DNA from: Nocardia anocheti
GTDB lineage: Bacteria; Actinomycetota; Actinomycetes; Mycobacteriales; Mycobacteriaceae
DNA: 64,000 bases
Reading direction: 5' to 3'
Assembly (NCBI RefSeq): GCF_029675105.1
Contig: NZ_JAQQFV010000003.1
Location: forward strand, 248,001 to 312,000
Below, one piece after another: positions 25,055-32,476 of this stretch. A program made the translations under genes and the position numbers. Each line of letters begins with the position of its first letter. Position 1 is the stretch's first letter. The notes beneath the pieces are model-generated. The model saw only the letters and a list, made by a program, of their open reading frames with translations. It was not told the origin of the DNA and did no database searches.

Positions 25055-26659
25055 TCATTCTGAACCGCTCGATTCGGTCGCGGGTCTGCGCGGCACCAAA
25101 GCGGTGCCGAACAGTGCCGTGACCGCGATCAGCGCGGTCACGGCGAAAGCCACCTGCAAGGCCTCGAGCCGGGCCTCAGCGTTGACGTCGGCGATCGTCT
25201 GGGCGGTCGCGTCGTCTACGCCTGCGGCGTCGAGCGCTTCGTGCACCTGCCCATCGGACAGGAACGGCACACCCTGGGCCAGGTCCGTGGTGGCCTGGGT
25301 CTGCACCGATGTCGGGACCGCCGGGTTGTCCTCGATGCCAGCCAGGGCGGCGGAGGTGAGGGTGGCGATCAGCACCGAGCCGATCAGCGCGGTGCCCAGC
25401 GAGGCGCCGAGGGTGGTGGCGGTGTTCTGCACCCCGCCCACTTCGGCACTGCGCGAATCCGGGACCGCCGAGACCGTGACGGCGCCCAGCTGGGAGGCCA
25501 GCGCACCCAGCCCCAATCCCATCAGCACCATCGGGATCGCCACCACGCTCGCGTCGGCCCCGGGGTCCATGCCAGCGGCCAGGATCAGCACACCGACGAT
25601 CATCAGGCCCAGCCCGATCCGGACGACCCGGCGCGGATTCGCTCTCGGGCGCCAGCGCGGAATACCCACCGCCGCCAGGATCAGCGCGACCGACAGCGGC
25701 AGGATCCGCACCCCGGTCTCGAGCGCGCTGAGCTCGAGCACCACCGACAGGAACAGCGGCACCGCGAAGAAGACCCCGGCCTGCACCGCGAACTGGGCGA
25801 AGAACATGGTCGAGCCACCGACCAGCTGGCGGTTGCGCAGCAGCGCCGGATCGACGAGCGGTTCCCTGCCCCGGCTCACCAGCCAGCTCTGCCTGCGCAG
25901 GAACAGATACAGCGTGAACAGCCCACCGAGCAGCAACCAGATGACCGCCGAGAGCCCGAACAACTCCGGCGCCCCGGATTCCGGACGCACCCACCCCCAT
26001 TCGCTCGACCGCAACACCCCGAACACGATGGCGCCCAGACCGATCACCGAGAGCACCGATCCGACGAGATCCAATTCGACCCGGGGCGCGGGCGCGTCCT
26101 GGACCCGCCGCAGGACCAGCAGAATGGCCACCACCACGACCACCTCGCCGAAGAACACATAGCGCCACGAGGCGAACGTCGTCACCGCGCCGCCGAGCAG
26201 CGGGCCCACCGCCACCGCCATCGCGCCCGCCGCCGCCACCAGGCCGTAGGCCGCGGGCCTGCGTTCAGGGGCGAAGTTCCCCGCGACGAGCGAGACGATC
26301 GCGGGCATGATCAGCGCGGCACCGATGCCTTCGAGCAGCGACCAGCCGAGCAGCAGCACCGTCAGATTCGGGGCCGTGCCGGTCACGAACGAGCCGATGC
26401 CGTAGACCACCAGGCCGATCCCGAACACCCGGCGGCGGCCCAGGATCGCGCCGATCTTGCTTCCGGTGATCATCAGCGAGGCCATGACCAGCGTGTAGAG
26501 GGTGATCGCGGACTGGATGCCGGTGATGGTGGTGCCCAGGTCCTGGGCGACGGTCGCCATCGACACGTTCATCACCGAACTGTCCAAGGTCATCAGGAAC
26601 TGGCCCGAAGCCAGCACGGCCAGCACGAGCGCACTGGACTTCACCGGTGGCGCCGACAT
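25055..26659 (-). CDS. MFS transporter, DHA2 (EmrB/QacA) family, 14 TM
   Basis: 534 residues from the ATG at 26659; GAGGAG is 7 bp from this codon but nearly touches the ATG at 26665. Motif D1 of the 14-helix drug:proton antiporters is visible as LMTLDSSVMNVSMATVAQDL (TM1), motif A as GSKIGAILGRRRVFGIGLV (about 66-84), and motif C-like AAAGAMAVAVGPLLGG (TM5). There is a short central loop and an extracytoplasmic region of about 65 residues before the last helix (GIEDNPAVPTSVQTQATTDL). Predicted to export a small hydrophobic compound. It lies 16 bp behind the membrane-protein gene at 26676-27209 and is probably co-transcribed with it. Confidence 0.92.
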   Translation of the reverse strand: MSAPPVKSSALVLAVLASGQFLMTLDSSVMNVSMATVAQDLGTTITGIQSAITLYTLVMASLMITGSKIGAILGRRRVFGIGLVVYGIGSFVTGTAPNLTVLLLGWSLLEGIGAALIMPAIVSLVAGNFAPERRPAAYGLVAAAGAMAVAVGPLLGGAVTTFASWRYVFFGEVVVVVAILLVLRRVQDAPAPRVELDLVGSVLSVIGLGAIVFGVLRSSEWGWVRPESGAPELFGLSAVIWLLLGGLFTLYLFLRRQSWLVSRGREPLVDPALLRNRQLVGGSTMFFAQFAVQAGVFFAVPLFLSVVLELSALETGVRILPLSVALILAAVGIPRWRPRANPRRVVRIGLGLMIVGVLILAAGMDPGADASVVAIPMVLMGLGLGALASQLGAVTVSAVPDSRSAEVGGVQNTATTLGASLGTALIGSVLIATLTSAALAGIEDNPAVPTSVQTQATTDLAQGVPFLSDGQVHEALDAAGVDDATAQTIADVNAEARLEALQVAFAVTALIAVTALFGTALVPRRPATESSGSE

Positions 26660-26675
26660 CGGCATGCTCCTCGGG

Positions 26676-27209
26676 TCAGTGGGTCAGCAGGACTTTGATC
26701 GCCACGATGATGGTGGCCACGCAGGTCAGCAGCAGGGCGCCGGTGAGGGTGGAGCGGTCCGGGCTGGCGCCCTGGAGTCGCCGGATGACGAACACGATGC
26801 CGCCGATCCGCACGAGCATCACCGCCTCGGCCAGGATCTGCGCGGTGCGCGGTTCGAGCCAGCCGATCGCCGCGGCCGCGAGGATCACGCACGGCAGCAC
26901 CGCCGAGCTCAGGATGGGCAGCGAGTCGCGCAGATCCGTCCAGCGTTCGAGACCGTTCGGCGACTGGTCCGACCGCACCGCCCGGCCGACGTTCTCGGCG
27001 AAGGAATGCGCGACGAAGGTCGACAGGGCGGTGCCGAGTACGACGAGGATCCCGACGTTCTCCGCCGACGGCGAGACCGGGATCAGTGCGGCCAGGATCA
27101 GGATGTTGCCGTAGATATAAGCACTGATCCGGCTGGTCGCGTTGCGCTGATCGAGCGGGACCCGGGAGAACAAGGGCCCGTGCAAGAGCGTGTGCCTGTT
27201 GCCTTCCAT
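26676..27209 (-). CDS. Hypothetical five-helix membrane protein
   Basis: 177 residues from the ATG at 27209, with GTGAGG placed 5 bp upstream; the GTG at 27218 is the alternative. Helices: ISAYIYGNILILAALIPV, GILVVLGTALSTFVAHSF, LPILSSAVLPCVILAAAAIG, AEAVMLVRIGGIVFVIRRL and TGALLLTCVATIIVAIKVLL. The FVAHSFAENVGR segment with His and Glu in a helix recurs in small actinobacterial membrane proteins of unknown role. First gene of the operon with the MFS exporter. A likely promoter is at 27249-27254 (TATAGT) on the minus strand. Confidence 0.7.
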   Translation of the reverse strand: MEGNRHTLLHGPLFSRVPLDQRNATSRISAYIYGNILILAALIPVSPSAENVGILVVLGTALSTFVAHSFAENVGRAVRSDQSPNGLERWTDLRDSLPILSSAVLPCVILAAAAIGWLEPRTAQILAEAVMLVRIGGIVFVIRRLQGASPDRSTLTGALLLTCVATIIVAIKVLLTH

Positions 27210-27267
27210 CGGCCTCACCGTGGTCGTCGGGTGACACCCCTTGTGTGAACTATAGGCGCCGACTTCT

Positions 27268-27297
27268 CGCGTTATCTGCGCGTTATCACAACGTTGT
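27268..27297. promoter_or_regulatory. Phased direct repeats and palindrome in a divergent promoter
   Basis: CGCGTTATC occurs twice (27268-27276 and 27279-27287), one helical turn apart. It is followed at once by the perfect 10-bp palindrome ACAACGTTGT (27288-27297). The repeats overlap the -35 area of the putative minus-strand promoter with TATAGT at 27249-27254. The palindrome overlaps the -35 of the plus-strand promoter for the 33-residue peptide. It looks like a shared control element. Confidence 0.5.
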
Positions 27298-27321
27298 CCA
27301 GTCGGAGCCGGTTGCTATGGT
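27294..27321 (+). promoter_or_regulatory. Putative sigma-70-type promoter of the small peptide gene
   Basis: TTGTCC at 27294-27299 and TATGGT at 27316-27321 are separated by 16 bp. Transcription would start near 27328, leaving a leader of about 33 nt that carries GAGGAAG at 27351-27357. Confidence 0.5.
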
Positions 27322-27360
27322 GACGCGCGAAAGTTTGTTCGTTCGACCGTGAGGAAGACC

Positions 27361-27462
27361 ATGGGAAGCACTGCCCTCGACGTCATCGCGTTGCTCGTGA
27401 ACCGCGCTGCCGAGTTCTGGAACTGGATGGCGACCGGCTCGTCGGGTTTCCCGCCGCTGTGA
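27361..27462 (+). CDS. 33-residue amphipathic peptide gene
   Basis: ATG at 27361 with GAGGAAG 4 bp upstream. The product begins MGSTALDVIALLVNRAAEFW and ends NWMATGSSGFPPL, with stop at 27460-27462. Residues 5-24 could form an amphipathic helix with Leu/Ile/Val on one face and Asp/Asn/Arg/Glu on the other, ending in a Trp-Asn-Trp pair. There is no classical signal peptide and no cysteine. It has its own promoter and a perfect 17-bp terminator hairpin 20 bp after the stop, so it is a free-standing transcription unit. Size and shape recall small corynebacterial porin-type peptides or phenol-soluble-modulin-like peptides, but this is only a resemblance. It is far from any downstream gene it could attenuate. 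Confidence 0.6.
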   Translation: MGSTALDVIALLVNRAAEFWNWMATGSSGFPPL

Positions 27463-27481
27463 CCGGTTGAGGCCACGCTGA

Positions 27482-27519
27482 CGAAACCCCCGAACGCCCA
27501 CCGGCGTTCGGGGGTTTCG
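27482..27519 (+). terminator. Perfect 17-bp hairpin terminator
   Basis: Arms 27482-27498 and 27503-27519 pair perfectly around the loop CACC. No U-tract follows. It ends the small peptide transcript. Confidence 0.85.
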
Positions 27520-27835
27520 CCCTGTCGGGGAGGGTCAGGGCAGGCGATCGAGCAGCAGCGGCGCCCGGCCAGGGCGGGCAGATCGGCGGGAGCGTCGTCG
27601 GTGATGAGAACTACGGGGCGCTGCACCTGGTCCGAGTAGACCCAGGCGCTTCATTCAGGGAAATCCCATGTGGCTCAGGCGCTTCGACGCGCCGACCCCC
27701 TCCTCGCCGACGCGATGACTCTAGCCGGAAAGCCGGGCGGGTGGGACGCGATTGCCCCGCGATCGAGCGCGCGCGAACGTGTCGGACCCCGGCGTTACCG
27801 TTGTCGCACAGCCCATATCGAGGACAGGGGTGGCG
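27520..27835. other. Gene-free stretch
   Basis: 316 bases between the peptide terminator and the NTF2-like gene. I find no coding frame with family features or ribosome-binding site and no RNA gene. Confidence 0.45.
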
Positions 27836-28207
27836 ATGACCGAGAACGACGACGCCGCGCGTGAACGTGCCCGGCGGCCGGAAGATCTGAGCAGGCTCGT
27901 GGTCGAACGGCTCAACGCGGGAGATGTGGACGGTCTGGTCGAGCTGTACGAGTCCGACGCGGTGCTCGCCCTGCCCGACGGGGTCGTCGCGACCGGGCTC
28001 GAGGAGATCAGGGCCGCCTATACGGCCCTGGTCGCGTCCCGGCCGGTGTTCCAGCCCGGTGCGCAGTCGCCCGCCCTGCGGGCCGGTGACCTCGCGCTCA
28101 CCTCGTCGCGACTGCCCGGCGGGGGCGGGGCCACGGTGGAGGTGGCCCGGCGCCAGCCCGACGGGAGTTGGCGGTGGATCCTGGATCAGCCCAACGTGCT
28201 GGGCTGA
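27836..28207 (+). CDS. NTF2/SnoaL-like (DUF4440-type) small protein
   Basis: 123 residues from the ATG at 27836 (a GTG at 27830 is in frame two codons before; AGGACAGGGG lies just upstream of both). The cone fold of this superfamily is visible: LVVERLNAGDVDGLVELYES (helices 1-2), AVLALPDGVVATGLEEIRAA (strand and helix 3), then alternating strands ending RRQPDGSWRWILDQPNVLG. Proteins of this kind bind small hydrophobic ligands or act as isomerases; members with this short SWRW ending are common and uncharacterised. Single gene. Confidence 0.8.
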   Translation: MTENDDAARERARRPEDLSRLVVERLNAGDVDGLVELYESDAVLALPDGVVATGLEEIRAAYTALVASRPVFQPGAQSPALRAGDLALTSSRLPGGGGATVEVARRQPDGSWRWILDQPNVLG

Positions 28208-28210
28208 GCG

Positions 28211-28552
28211 TCAGTTCTGTTGGAGTCCGGAGTTCAGGACGACGACCACCCTGTCGGCGGTCACCTCGCTGACCCGGACGTCGACACCGTCGGCGGCCTG
28301 GGACTGACCCACCGGCACGGTGATCTGCTGGCCGCCGATGCTCAAGGTGACCAGGTCACCGTTGACGGCGACGAGTTCGGCGTCGATGCCGAGCACGGAG
28401 GCCTTGGCCTGCACCCCGCGTTCGAAGGTGATGGTGCAGCCGCCGACGGTGCACTCGGAGGTGGTGCCGGGGCCCGTCATGGTGCAGGCGGTGGCGGCGA
28501 GGGGAAGCAGGAGGGCGAACGCGGAGAGCGTGATCAGCCGTCGAACAGGCAT
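28211..28552 (-). CDS. Small putative lipoprotein
   Basis: 113 residues from the ATG at 28552. Signal peptide RRLITLSAFALLLPLAATAC ends in a lipobox (ATAC). The mature part has a disulfide-ready pair (SECTVGGCTITF) and then a small beta domain: ERGVQAKASVLGIDAELVAV, GDLVTLSIGGQQITVPVGQS, VSEVTADRVVVVLN. Predicted to be anchored on the outer face of the cytoplasmic membrane. Function unknown. Convergent with the NTF2-like gene with only 3 bp between the stops. Confidence 0.75.
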   Translation of the reverse strand: MPVRRLITLSAFALLLPLAATACTMTGPGTTSECTVGGCTITFERGVQAKASVLGIDAELVAVNGDLVTLSIGGQQITVPVGQSQAADGVDVRVSEVTADRVVVVLNSGLQQN

Positions 28553-28718
28553 GCCGGTGAGTGTAGTGCGCACCGGCGCGCCGGGGCCCGAAGCGCTGAC
28601 TCGGGATCGAAGACACAACGGAACGGTCTCGTCGTGTTGCGGGCCCCCAGCGGCGGGGAATACCGTCGCTGAGAGGTAACTGGCATCGCAGCACCGGCCG
28701 AGATCGGGAGGTGGGACC

Positions 28719-29441
28719 ATGATCGCGAGCGAGATGACGGTTGCCAGCCGCTGGTGGTGGCGGCCGGGGTGGACGTCGGGACGTTCCTTCTACGACTGGC
28801 AGATCGAACCCACCCAGACCGTCGCCGACAAGCTGGTCGAGATCTTCGCACCGACCCTGGCCCGATTACCCGCGCTCGAGCAGGTCGACGCCGCGCACCT
28901 GCGAATCGGGGTGCAGGGTATCGGCTTCGTCGACGGGGTCAAGGGCGTACACCTGGCGGCGCTGGTGGCCGGGGCACGGGACCTGCTGGCCGAGCACGCG
29001 CCGTTCCCGCTCACCTTCGGCCCGCCGATGGTCGCCGACGACTCGATCCAGCTGCCGATCGCCCTGCCCGAGGAACTGGTGCGCGTCCGCGAAGACCTCA
29101 CCCGCGCGCTGAGCGAGGTGTGGATCCGTGAGCGCATCCCCGATTTCGGCGAACCGCTGCGGCCCTGCCTGACCCTGGCGCACGCGACCGGCGCCGTGCC
29201 GAAGGACGAGATCCGCGCGGTGCTGGCCGAGGACGGCTTCATTGACTTCACCCTCGACGACACGGTCTCCGCCGTCTCGATGGTCGAATTGCTGTGTGAG
29301 AACGGCAGATACGACTGGGCGGAGGTCAGCACCGCCGACCTGCTGCGCGATCCCACCCCAGTCGTCGAGCGCACCGTCTTCGACGATCCGCTCTTCGGTC
29401 CGCTGCGCACCCCGGAGCGGGATCGGCTGCTCAGGAACTGA
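28719..29441 (+). CDS. 2H-phosphoesterase-like (2'-5' RNA ligase family) protein, degenerate motifs
   Basis: 240 residues with GGGAGG before the ATG. The layout is that of LigT/2'-5' RNA ligase-like proteins: an N-terminal YDWQIEPTQTVADKLVEIFA, a first strand AAHLRIGVQGIGF (H-x-R in place of HxT, about residues 59-71), LPIALPEELVRVREDLTRAL, and a second strand RPCLTLAHATGAV (C-x-T in place of HxT, about 151-163). So the two catalytic HxT motifs appear to be altered, and phosphodiesterase activity is doubtful. Its last 11 bp overlap the convergent ferredoxin gene. Family assignment is moderate. Confidence 0.55.
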   Translation: MIASEMTVASRWWWRPGWTSGRSFYDWQIEPTQTVADKLVEIFAPTLARLPALEQVDAAHLRIGVQGIGFVDGVKGVHLAALVAGARDLLAEHAPFPLTFGPPMVADDSIQLPIALPEELVRVREDLTRALSEVWIRERIPDFGEPLRPCLTLAHATGAVPKDEIRAVLAEDGFIDFTLDDTVSAVSMVELLCENGRYDWAEVSTADLLRDPTPVVERTVFDDPLFGPLRTPERDRLLRN

Positions 29442-29769
29442 GCCGTGGCGGCGGGGTGCCGTGCGGCAGCCGTGGTCCCACCGCCAGCCGGGCACCCGGC
29501 GTGCGCCCGCGCCCCCAGCCGAGTTTCTCCCGGTAGCCACCGATGTGCTCGGTCGGCACCGTGGCCCCGTCGGGCAGCGGCGTGACCTCCGGCGCGACGT
29601 AGAGCGCGTCGACCGGGCAGTACGCCTCGCACAGGAAACAGGTCTGGCAGTCGGACTGCCGGGCGATGACCGGGATTCCGCTGTCGGTGCGGTCGAACAC
29701 ATTGGTCGGGCAGGCGGCCACGCATTTGTCGCAGCCGATGCAGTCCTCGGCGCGCAGCAGTTCGATCAC
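29431..29769 (-). CDS. 2x[4Fe-4S] ferredoxin, subunit partner of AprA-like flavoprotein
   Basis: 112 residues from the GTG at 29769, whose GTGA overlaps the flavoprotein stop, so the two are translationally coupled. Two cluster motifs: CIGCDKCVAACPTNVF (residues about 10-25) and CQTCFLCEAYCPVDALY (about 42-58). The C-terminal 50 residues are Pro/Gly-rich with no domain. The pairing of a fumarate-reductase/AprA-type flavoprotein with a small ferredoxin is like adenylylsulfate reductase AprAB. Here it sits in a sulfonate operon and probably supplies electrons for a sulfur-oxyanion or sulfonate step (inference). Confidence 0.85.
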   Translation of the reverse strand: MIELLRAEDCIGCDKCVAACPTNVFDRTDSGIPVIARQSDCQTCFLCEAYCPVDALYVAPEVTPLPDGATVPTEHIGGYREKLGWGRGRTPGARLAVGPRLPHGTPPPRLSS

Positions 29770-31358
29770 GACGCCACCGCCAGTACCCGCTCGCGGGTGG
29801 GCGCGGCATCCGTCCACGGCGTGTCCAGTCCGCCGGAGAGCAGATGGTGGTGCTGTGCCGGGTCGAGCTCCGGGTGGTCGGCCCGCTTGCTCATGCCGCG
29901 AGTCTCGGTGCGCGCCAGCGCCGATCGGTACATGAGGCGTCCGACCGCGGTGATGGCCGCGGCCTGCCGTGCCCGGACCCGCTCGTCACCGGTCGCCCCG
30001 CCGAGTCCGTCCGCCGCGACCGACCAGAGTTCATCGAGGCGGGCCAGCGCCGGGCGCAACCGGTCACCGTGACGCAGGAAGTTGTGCTCGATCGGCAGCA
30101 ACTCGGCCTGCGCGGCCGCCACCACCTCGGCGGCGGACACCGAACTCCCGCTCTCGGGTCGTAGTCCGACCCGGCCGATGCCGTGCACCGCGTCGGTGCC
30201 GCGACCGGCGGCCTGCGCGTACCGGGCCGCTCCGGCGCCCGCCCAACTGCCCGACGACATCGCCCAGGCCGCGTTGTGGCTGCCGCCGCCGGTGAAACCA
30301 CCGCAGATCCGCTCCCTGGTGGCGGCGTCACCGGCGACGTAGAGGCCGGGAACCGTGGTCGCGCAGTCCTCGTCGATCACATCGATGCCGCCGGTGCCGC
30401 GCACGGTGCCTTCAGCCAGCAGATCGATCTCGAAGCGCTGGGTGAACGGATCGATGCCGCGCCGATCGAACTGCAGGAAGAAATTGGGCTGACCCACCCG
30501 CATCTGCGCCTGCACGGTCTCGTCGGCCCGATCGAGCTGGGCGTACACCTTTTCCTGCAGCAGGGTGCGCGCGATCACCGAGCGGCCTCGGGCCGAGCCC
30601 GCCTCCTCGAGCACCCGGCCGTCGGCACCGAAGAAGGTGGCGTAGCCGTAGTAGGCGGTCTTGGTGATGGTGGAGCCCTTGGGCACGATCGCGTAGGCGT
30701 TGGAGAACTCCATGCCGGAGAACCGGGCACCCGCCTCGGCCGCCATGAGCGCGCCGTCGCCGGTGTCGACATTGGTGCCCAGCGCCCGCGACAGGAAGGC
30801 GCAGCCACCCGTGGCGAGCACGACCGCGCTCGCGGTGATCCGGTAGTCGCGGTCGAGCTGACGCTGATGGCCCGCCGCGCCACGCACCGCGCCCGCCTCG
30901 TCGACGAGCAGTTCCAGCGCCGGACTGTGATCGTGCACCTGGACGCCGATGCGGGTCAGCCAGGCCCGCATCCGGCGCATGTACTCCGGGCCCTGCACGC
31001 CGGTGCGCAGCGGCGTGCCGGTCGCAGGGTCGACCGGGAACGGGTACCGACCCTCGACGGCGAGCCGGTTGATGTTGGTGTAGGTCTGATCCAGCACGCG
31101 ATCCATCCAGTGGTGGTCGGCGAGGTAGCCGCCCAGCGCCTCCCGGCTCGCCTTGGCGGCGGCGCGGGCCTGGGCCTCCGGGGCCACGTACCAGACGCCG
31201 GTGCCCGACGGCGCGGTCGCGCCGCTGGTGCCGCAGTAGCCCTTGTCCACCAGGATCACCTCGGCGCCCGCCTCGCGGGCGTGGATCGCGGCCCAACACG
31301 CCGCCGGGCCGCCGCCGATGATCAGCACATCGGTGCTGGCTTGCCAGTTTTCTGTCAT
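29766..31358 (-). CDS. FAD-dependent oxidoreductase, fumarate reductase/AprA-like
   Basis: 530 residues. FAD-binding N-terminus VLIIGGGPAACWAAIHAREA (about 11-30) and VDKGYCGTSGATAPSGTGVW, then ITASAVVLATGGCAFLSRAL (about 181-200), and the late FAD motif TVPGLYVAGDAATRERICGG (about 340-359) followed by FTGGGSHNAAWAMSSG. These are the features of the succinate dehydrogenase/fumarate reductase flavoprotein superfamily, including AprA. The C-terminal helical part (about 400-530) is also AprA-like in length. It is encoded after TauD and before a coupled ferredoxin, within a sulfonate-uptake operon. A hairpin at 31401-31434 separates it from tauD. Substrate unknown; a sulfite-, sulfonate- or adenylylsulfate-like compound is a reasonable guess. 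Confidence 0.85.
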   Translation of the reverse strand: MTENWQASTDVLIIGGGPAACWAAIHAREAGAEVILVDKGYCGTSGATAPSGTGVWYVAPEAQARAAAKASREALGGYLADHHWMDRVLDQTYTNINRLAVEGRYPFPVDPATGTPLRTGVQGPEYMRRMRAWLTRIGVQVHDHSPALELLVDEAGAVRGAAGHQRQLDRDYRITASAVVLATGGCAFLSRALGTNVDTGDGALMAAEAGARFSGMEFSNAYAIVPKGSTITKTAYYGYATFFGADGRVLEEAGSARGRSVIARTLLQEKVYAQLDRADETVQAQMRVGQPNFFLQFDRRGIDPFTQRFEIDLLAEGTVRGTGGIDVIDEDCATTVPGLYVAGDAATRERICGGFTGGGSHNAAWAMSSGSWAGAGAARYAQAAGRGTDAVHGIGRVGLRPESGSSVSAAEVVAAAQAELLPIEHNFLRHGDRLRPALARLDELWSVAADGLGGATGDERVRARQAAAITAVGRLMYRSALARTETRGMSKRADHPELDPAQHHHLLSGGLDTPWTDAAPTRERVLAVAS

Positions 31359-31400
31359 GAGGTGTCCTCGGGTCGCGGGGCCGGATGTCGGAGCGGAGAA

Positions 31401-31434
31401 GCGGTGGTGCCCGGTCGAGGCCGGGCACCACCGC
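31401..31434 (-). terminator. Strong hairpin between tauD-type and flavoprotein genes
   Basis: Perfect 14-bp stem (31401-31414 with 31421-31434) and a 6-nt loop TCGAGG, 7 bp after the dioxygenase stop and 42 bp before the flavoprotein start. It could terminate the upstream part of the operon, lower downstream expression or protect the message. Confidence 0.6.
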
Positions 31435-31441
31435 GAGGTGA

Positions 31442-32368
31442 TCAGGCGCCGGTGAACTTCTCACCGGCGATCGGCCGCGACGGTTCACCGTCGACGCCGA
31501 CCGGGATCTCGCCCTCGAGGGTGGTGCGGTAGAGCACACGGGTGACGTCGAGGTGGTCGAGGTCGCTGGGCGCCAGGTGGGCGGTGGCGCGGTTGTCCCA
31601 GAACGCGATGCTGCCCTTCTCCCACCGGAACCGCACGGTGTAGGCGGGGTGCGAGATCTCGTCGAAGAGCAGTTGCAGCAGGGCATCGCTCTGCGGCGGC
31701 GTCAGACCCAGGATGCGGGTGGTGAAGCCGGGGTTGACGAACAGCACCCGCTCACCGGTCACCGGGTGCACTCGCACCACCGGATGCTCGGTGACCAGCG
31801 GTGCGGCGGCGATCTTGCGGGCGTACTCGCTGTCGGCCTCCCACTGCGGGATCCGGCCGCCGAAGCGGTGCTCGGCACGCAGACCGTCGAGGAAGGTGCG
31901 CAGCGACTCCGGCAGCGCCGCGTAGACGGCCGCGAGATTGGTCCACTGGGTGTCGCCGCCGATCTCCGGGGCGATCTCCGCGCGCAGGATCGAGGCCGAG
32001 GGCGGGTTGATCAGCGGCGAGACATCGGTGTGCCACTTGTTGGTGTAGCTGAACTTCTTGCGGCCGAACTTCTTCTCGTAGAGCCTGCTGTCGACGGCCA
32101 GGATCTCCGGGTGCTCGGTGGGAGCGTCGTCGTCGTACGGGTGCGACGGGGTGACCGCGCCGAAGCGACGGGAGAACGCGATCTGCTCGGCGTGGCCGAT
32201 GTGCTGGTCGCGGAAGAACAGCACCTTGTGCCGGTGCAGGGCCGCGGTGATCTCCTCGACCTGGGCGTCGGTGAGTTCCTCGCGCAGGTCCAGGCCGCCG
32301 ATCTCGGCGCCGATGTGGCCCGCGACGGGCGCGATGGTGAGGGTGCGGGTGTTCTCGATGGTGGTCAT
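31442..32368 (-). CDS. TauD/TfdA-type Fe(II)/2-oxoglutarate dioxygenase
   Basis: 308 residues from the ATG at 32368, which has GAAGGA at good spacing. The iron ligands are in WHTDVSPLIN (His-x-Asp, about 107-116) and DNRATAHLAPSD (distal His, about 265-276). The 2-oxoglutarate carboxylate is held by Arg in VTRVLYRTTLEGE, and RFGAVTPSHPYDD is typical of the family. It would hydroxylate the carbon next to a sulfonate or sulfate ester and release sulfite, inside a sulfur-scavenging operon. The frame stays open upstream to 32476 and a Cys-containing short peptide is encoded there in the same frame, so an N-terminally extended form of 344 residues is possible. Confidence 0.92.
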   Translation of the reverse strand: MTTIENTRTLTIAPVAGHIGAEIGGLDLREELTDAQVEEITAALHRHKVLFFRDQHIGHAEQIAFSRRFGAVTPSHPYDDDAPTEHPEILAVDSRLYEKKFGRKKFSYTNKWHTDVSPLINPPSASILRAEIAPEIGGDTQWTNLAAVYAALPESLRTFLDGLRAEHRFGGRIPQWEADSEYARKIAAAPLVTEHPVVRVHPVTGERVLFVNPGFTTRILGLTPPQSDALLQLLFDEISHPAYTVRFRWEKGSIAFWDNRATAHLAPSDLDHLDVTRVLYRTTLEGEIPVGVDGEPSRPIAGEKFTGA

Positions 32369-32476
32369 GTCGATGGTCCTTCGGGTGGAGCCGGAGTGGA
32401 AGCGAGGTGGTCCTCGGTCCGGACAGGAGCTGGCGATCACCCGCATCAGGTCGATCTCGATCCGACGGGTACGCAT
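32369..32476 (-). CDS. Candidate Cys-type leader peptide, in frame with the TauD gene
   Basis: An ATG at 32476 overlaps the monooxygenase stop by one base (TGATG). It opens a 36-codon stretch that begins MRTRRIEIDLMRVIASSCPD and runs, without a stop, into the dioxygenase start at 32368. The RR...DLMR...C pattern matches the separate 25-residue leader at 36781-36858, which ends DLMRLSPGCCRR. In mycobacteria, short upstream frames with Cys codons act as cysteine-responsive attenuators of sulfur genes. Here the leader would have lost its own stop, or the dioxygenase is N-terminally extended. Which of the two is translated cannot be decided from sequence alone. Confidence 0.5.

Noticed and set aside
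27482..27835. The peptide at 27361 as a leader that attenuates the NTF2-like gene
   Set aside because: The terminator is more than 300 bp from that gene and no antiterminator pairing is visible. An independent unit is more likely.
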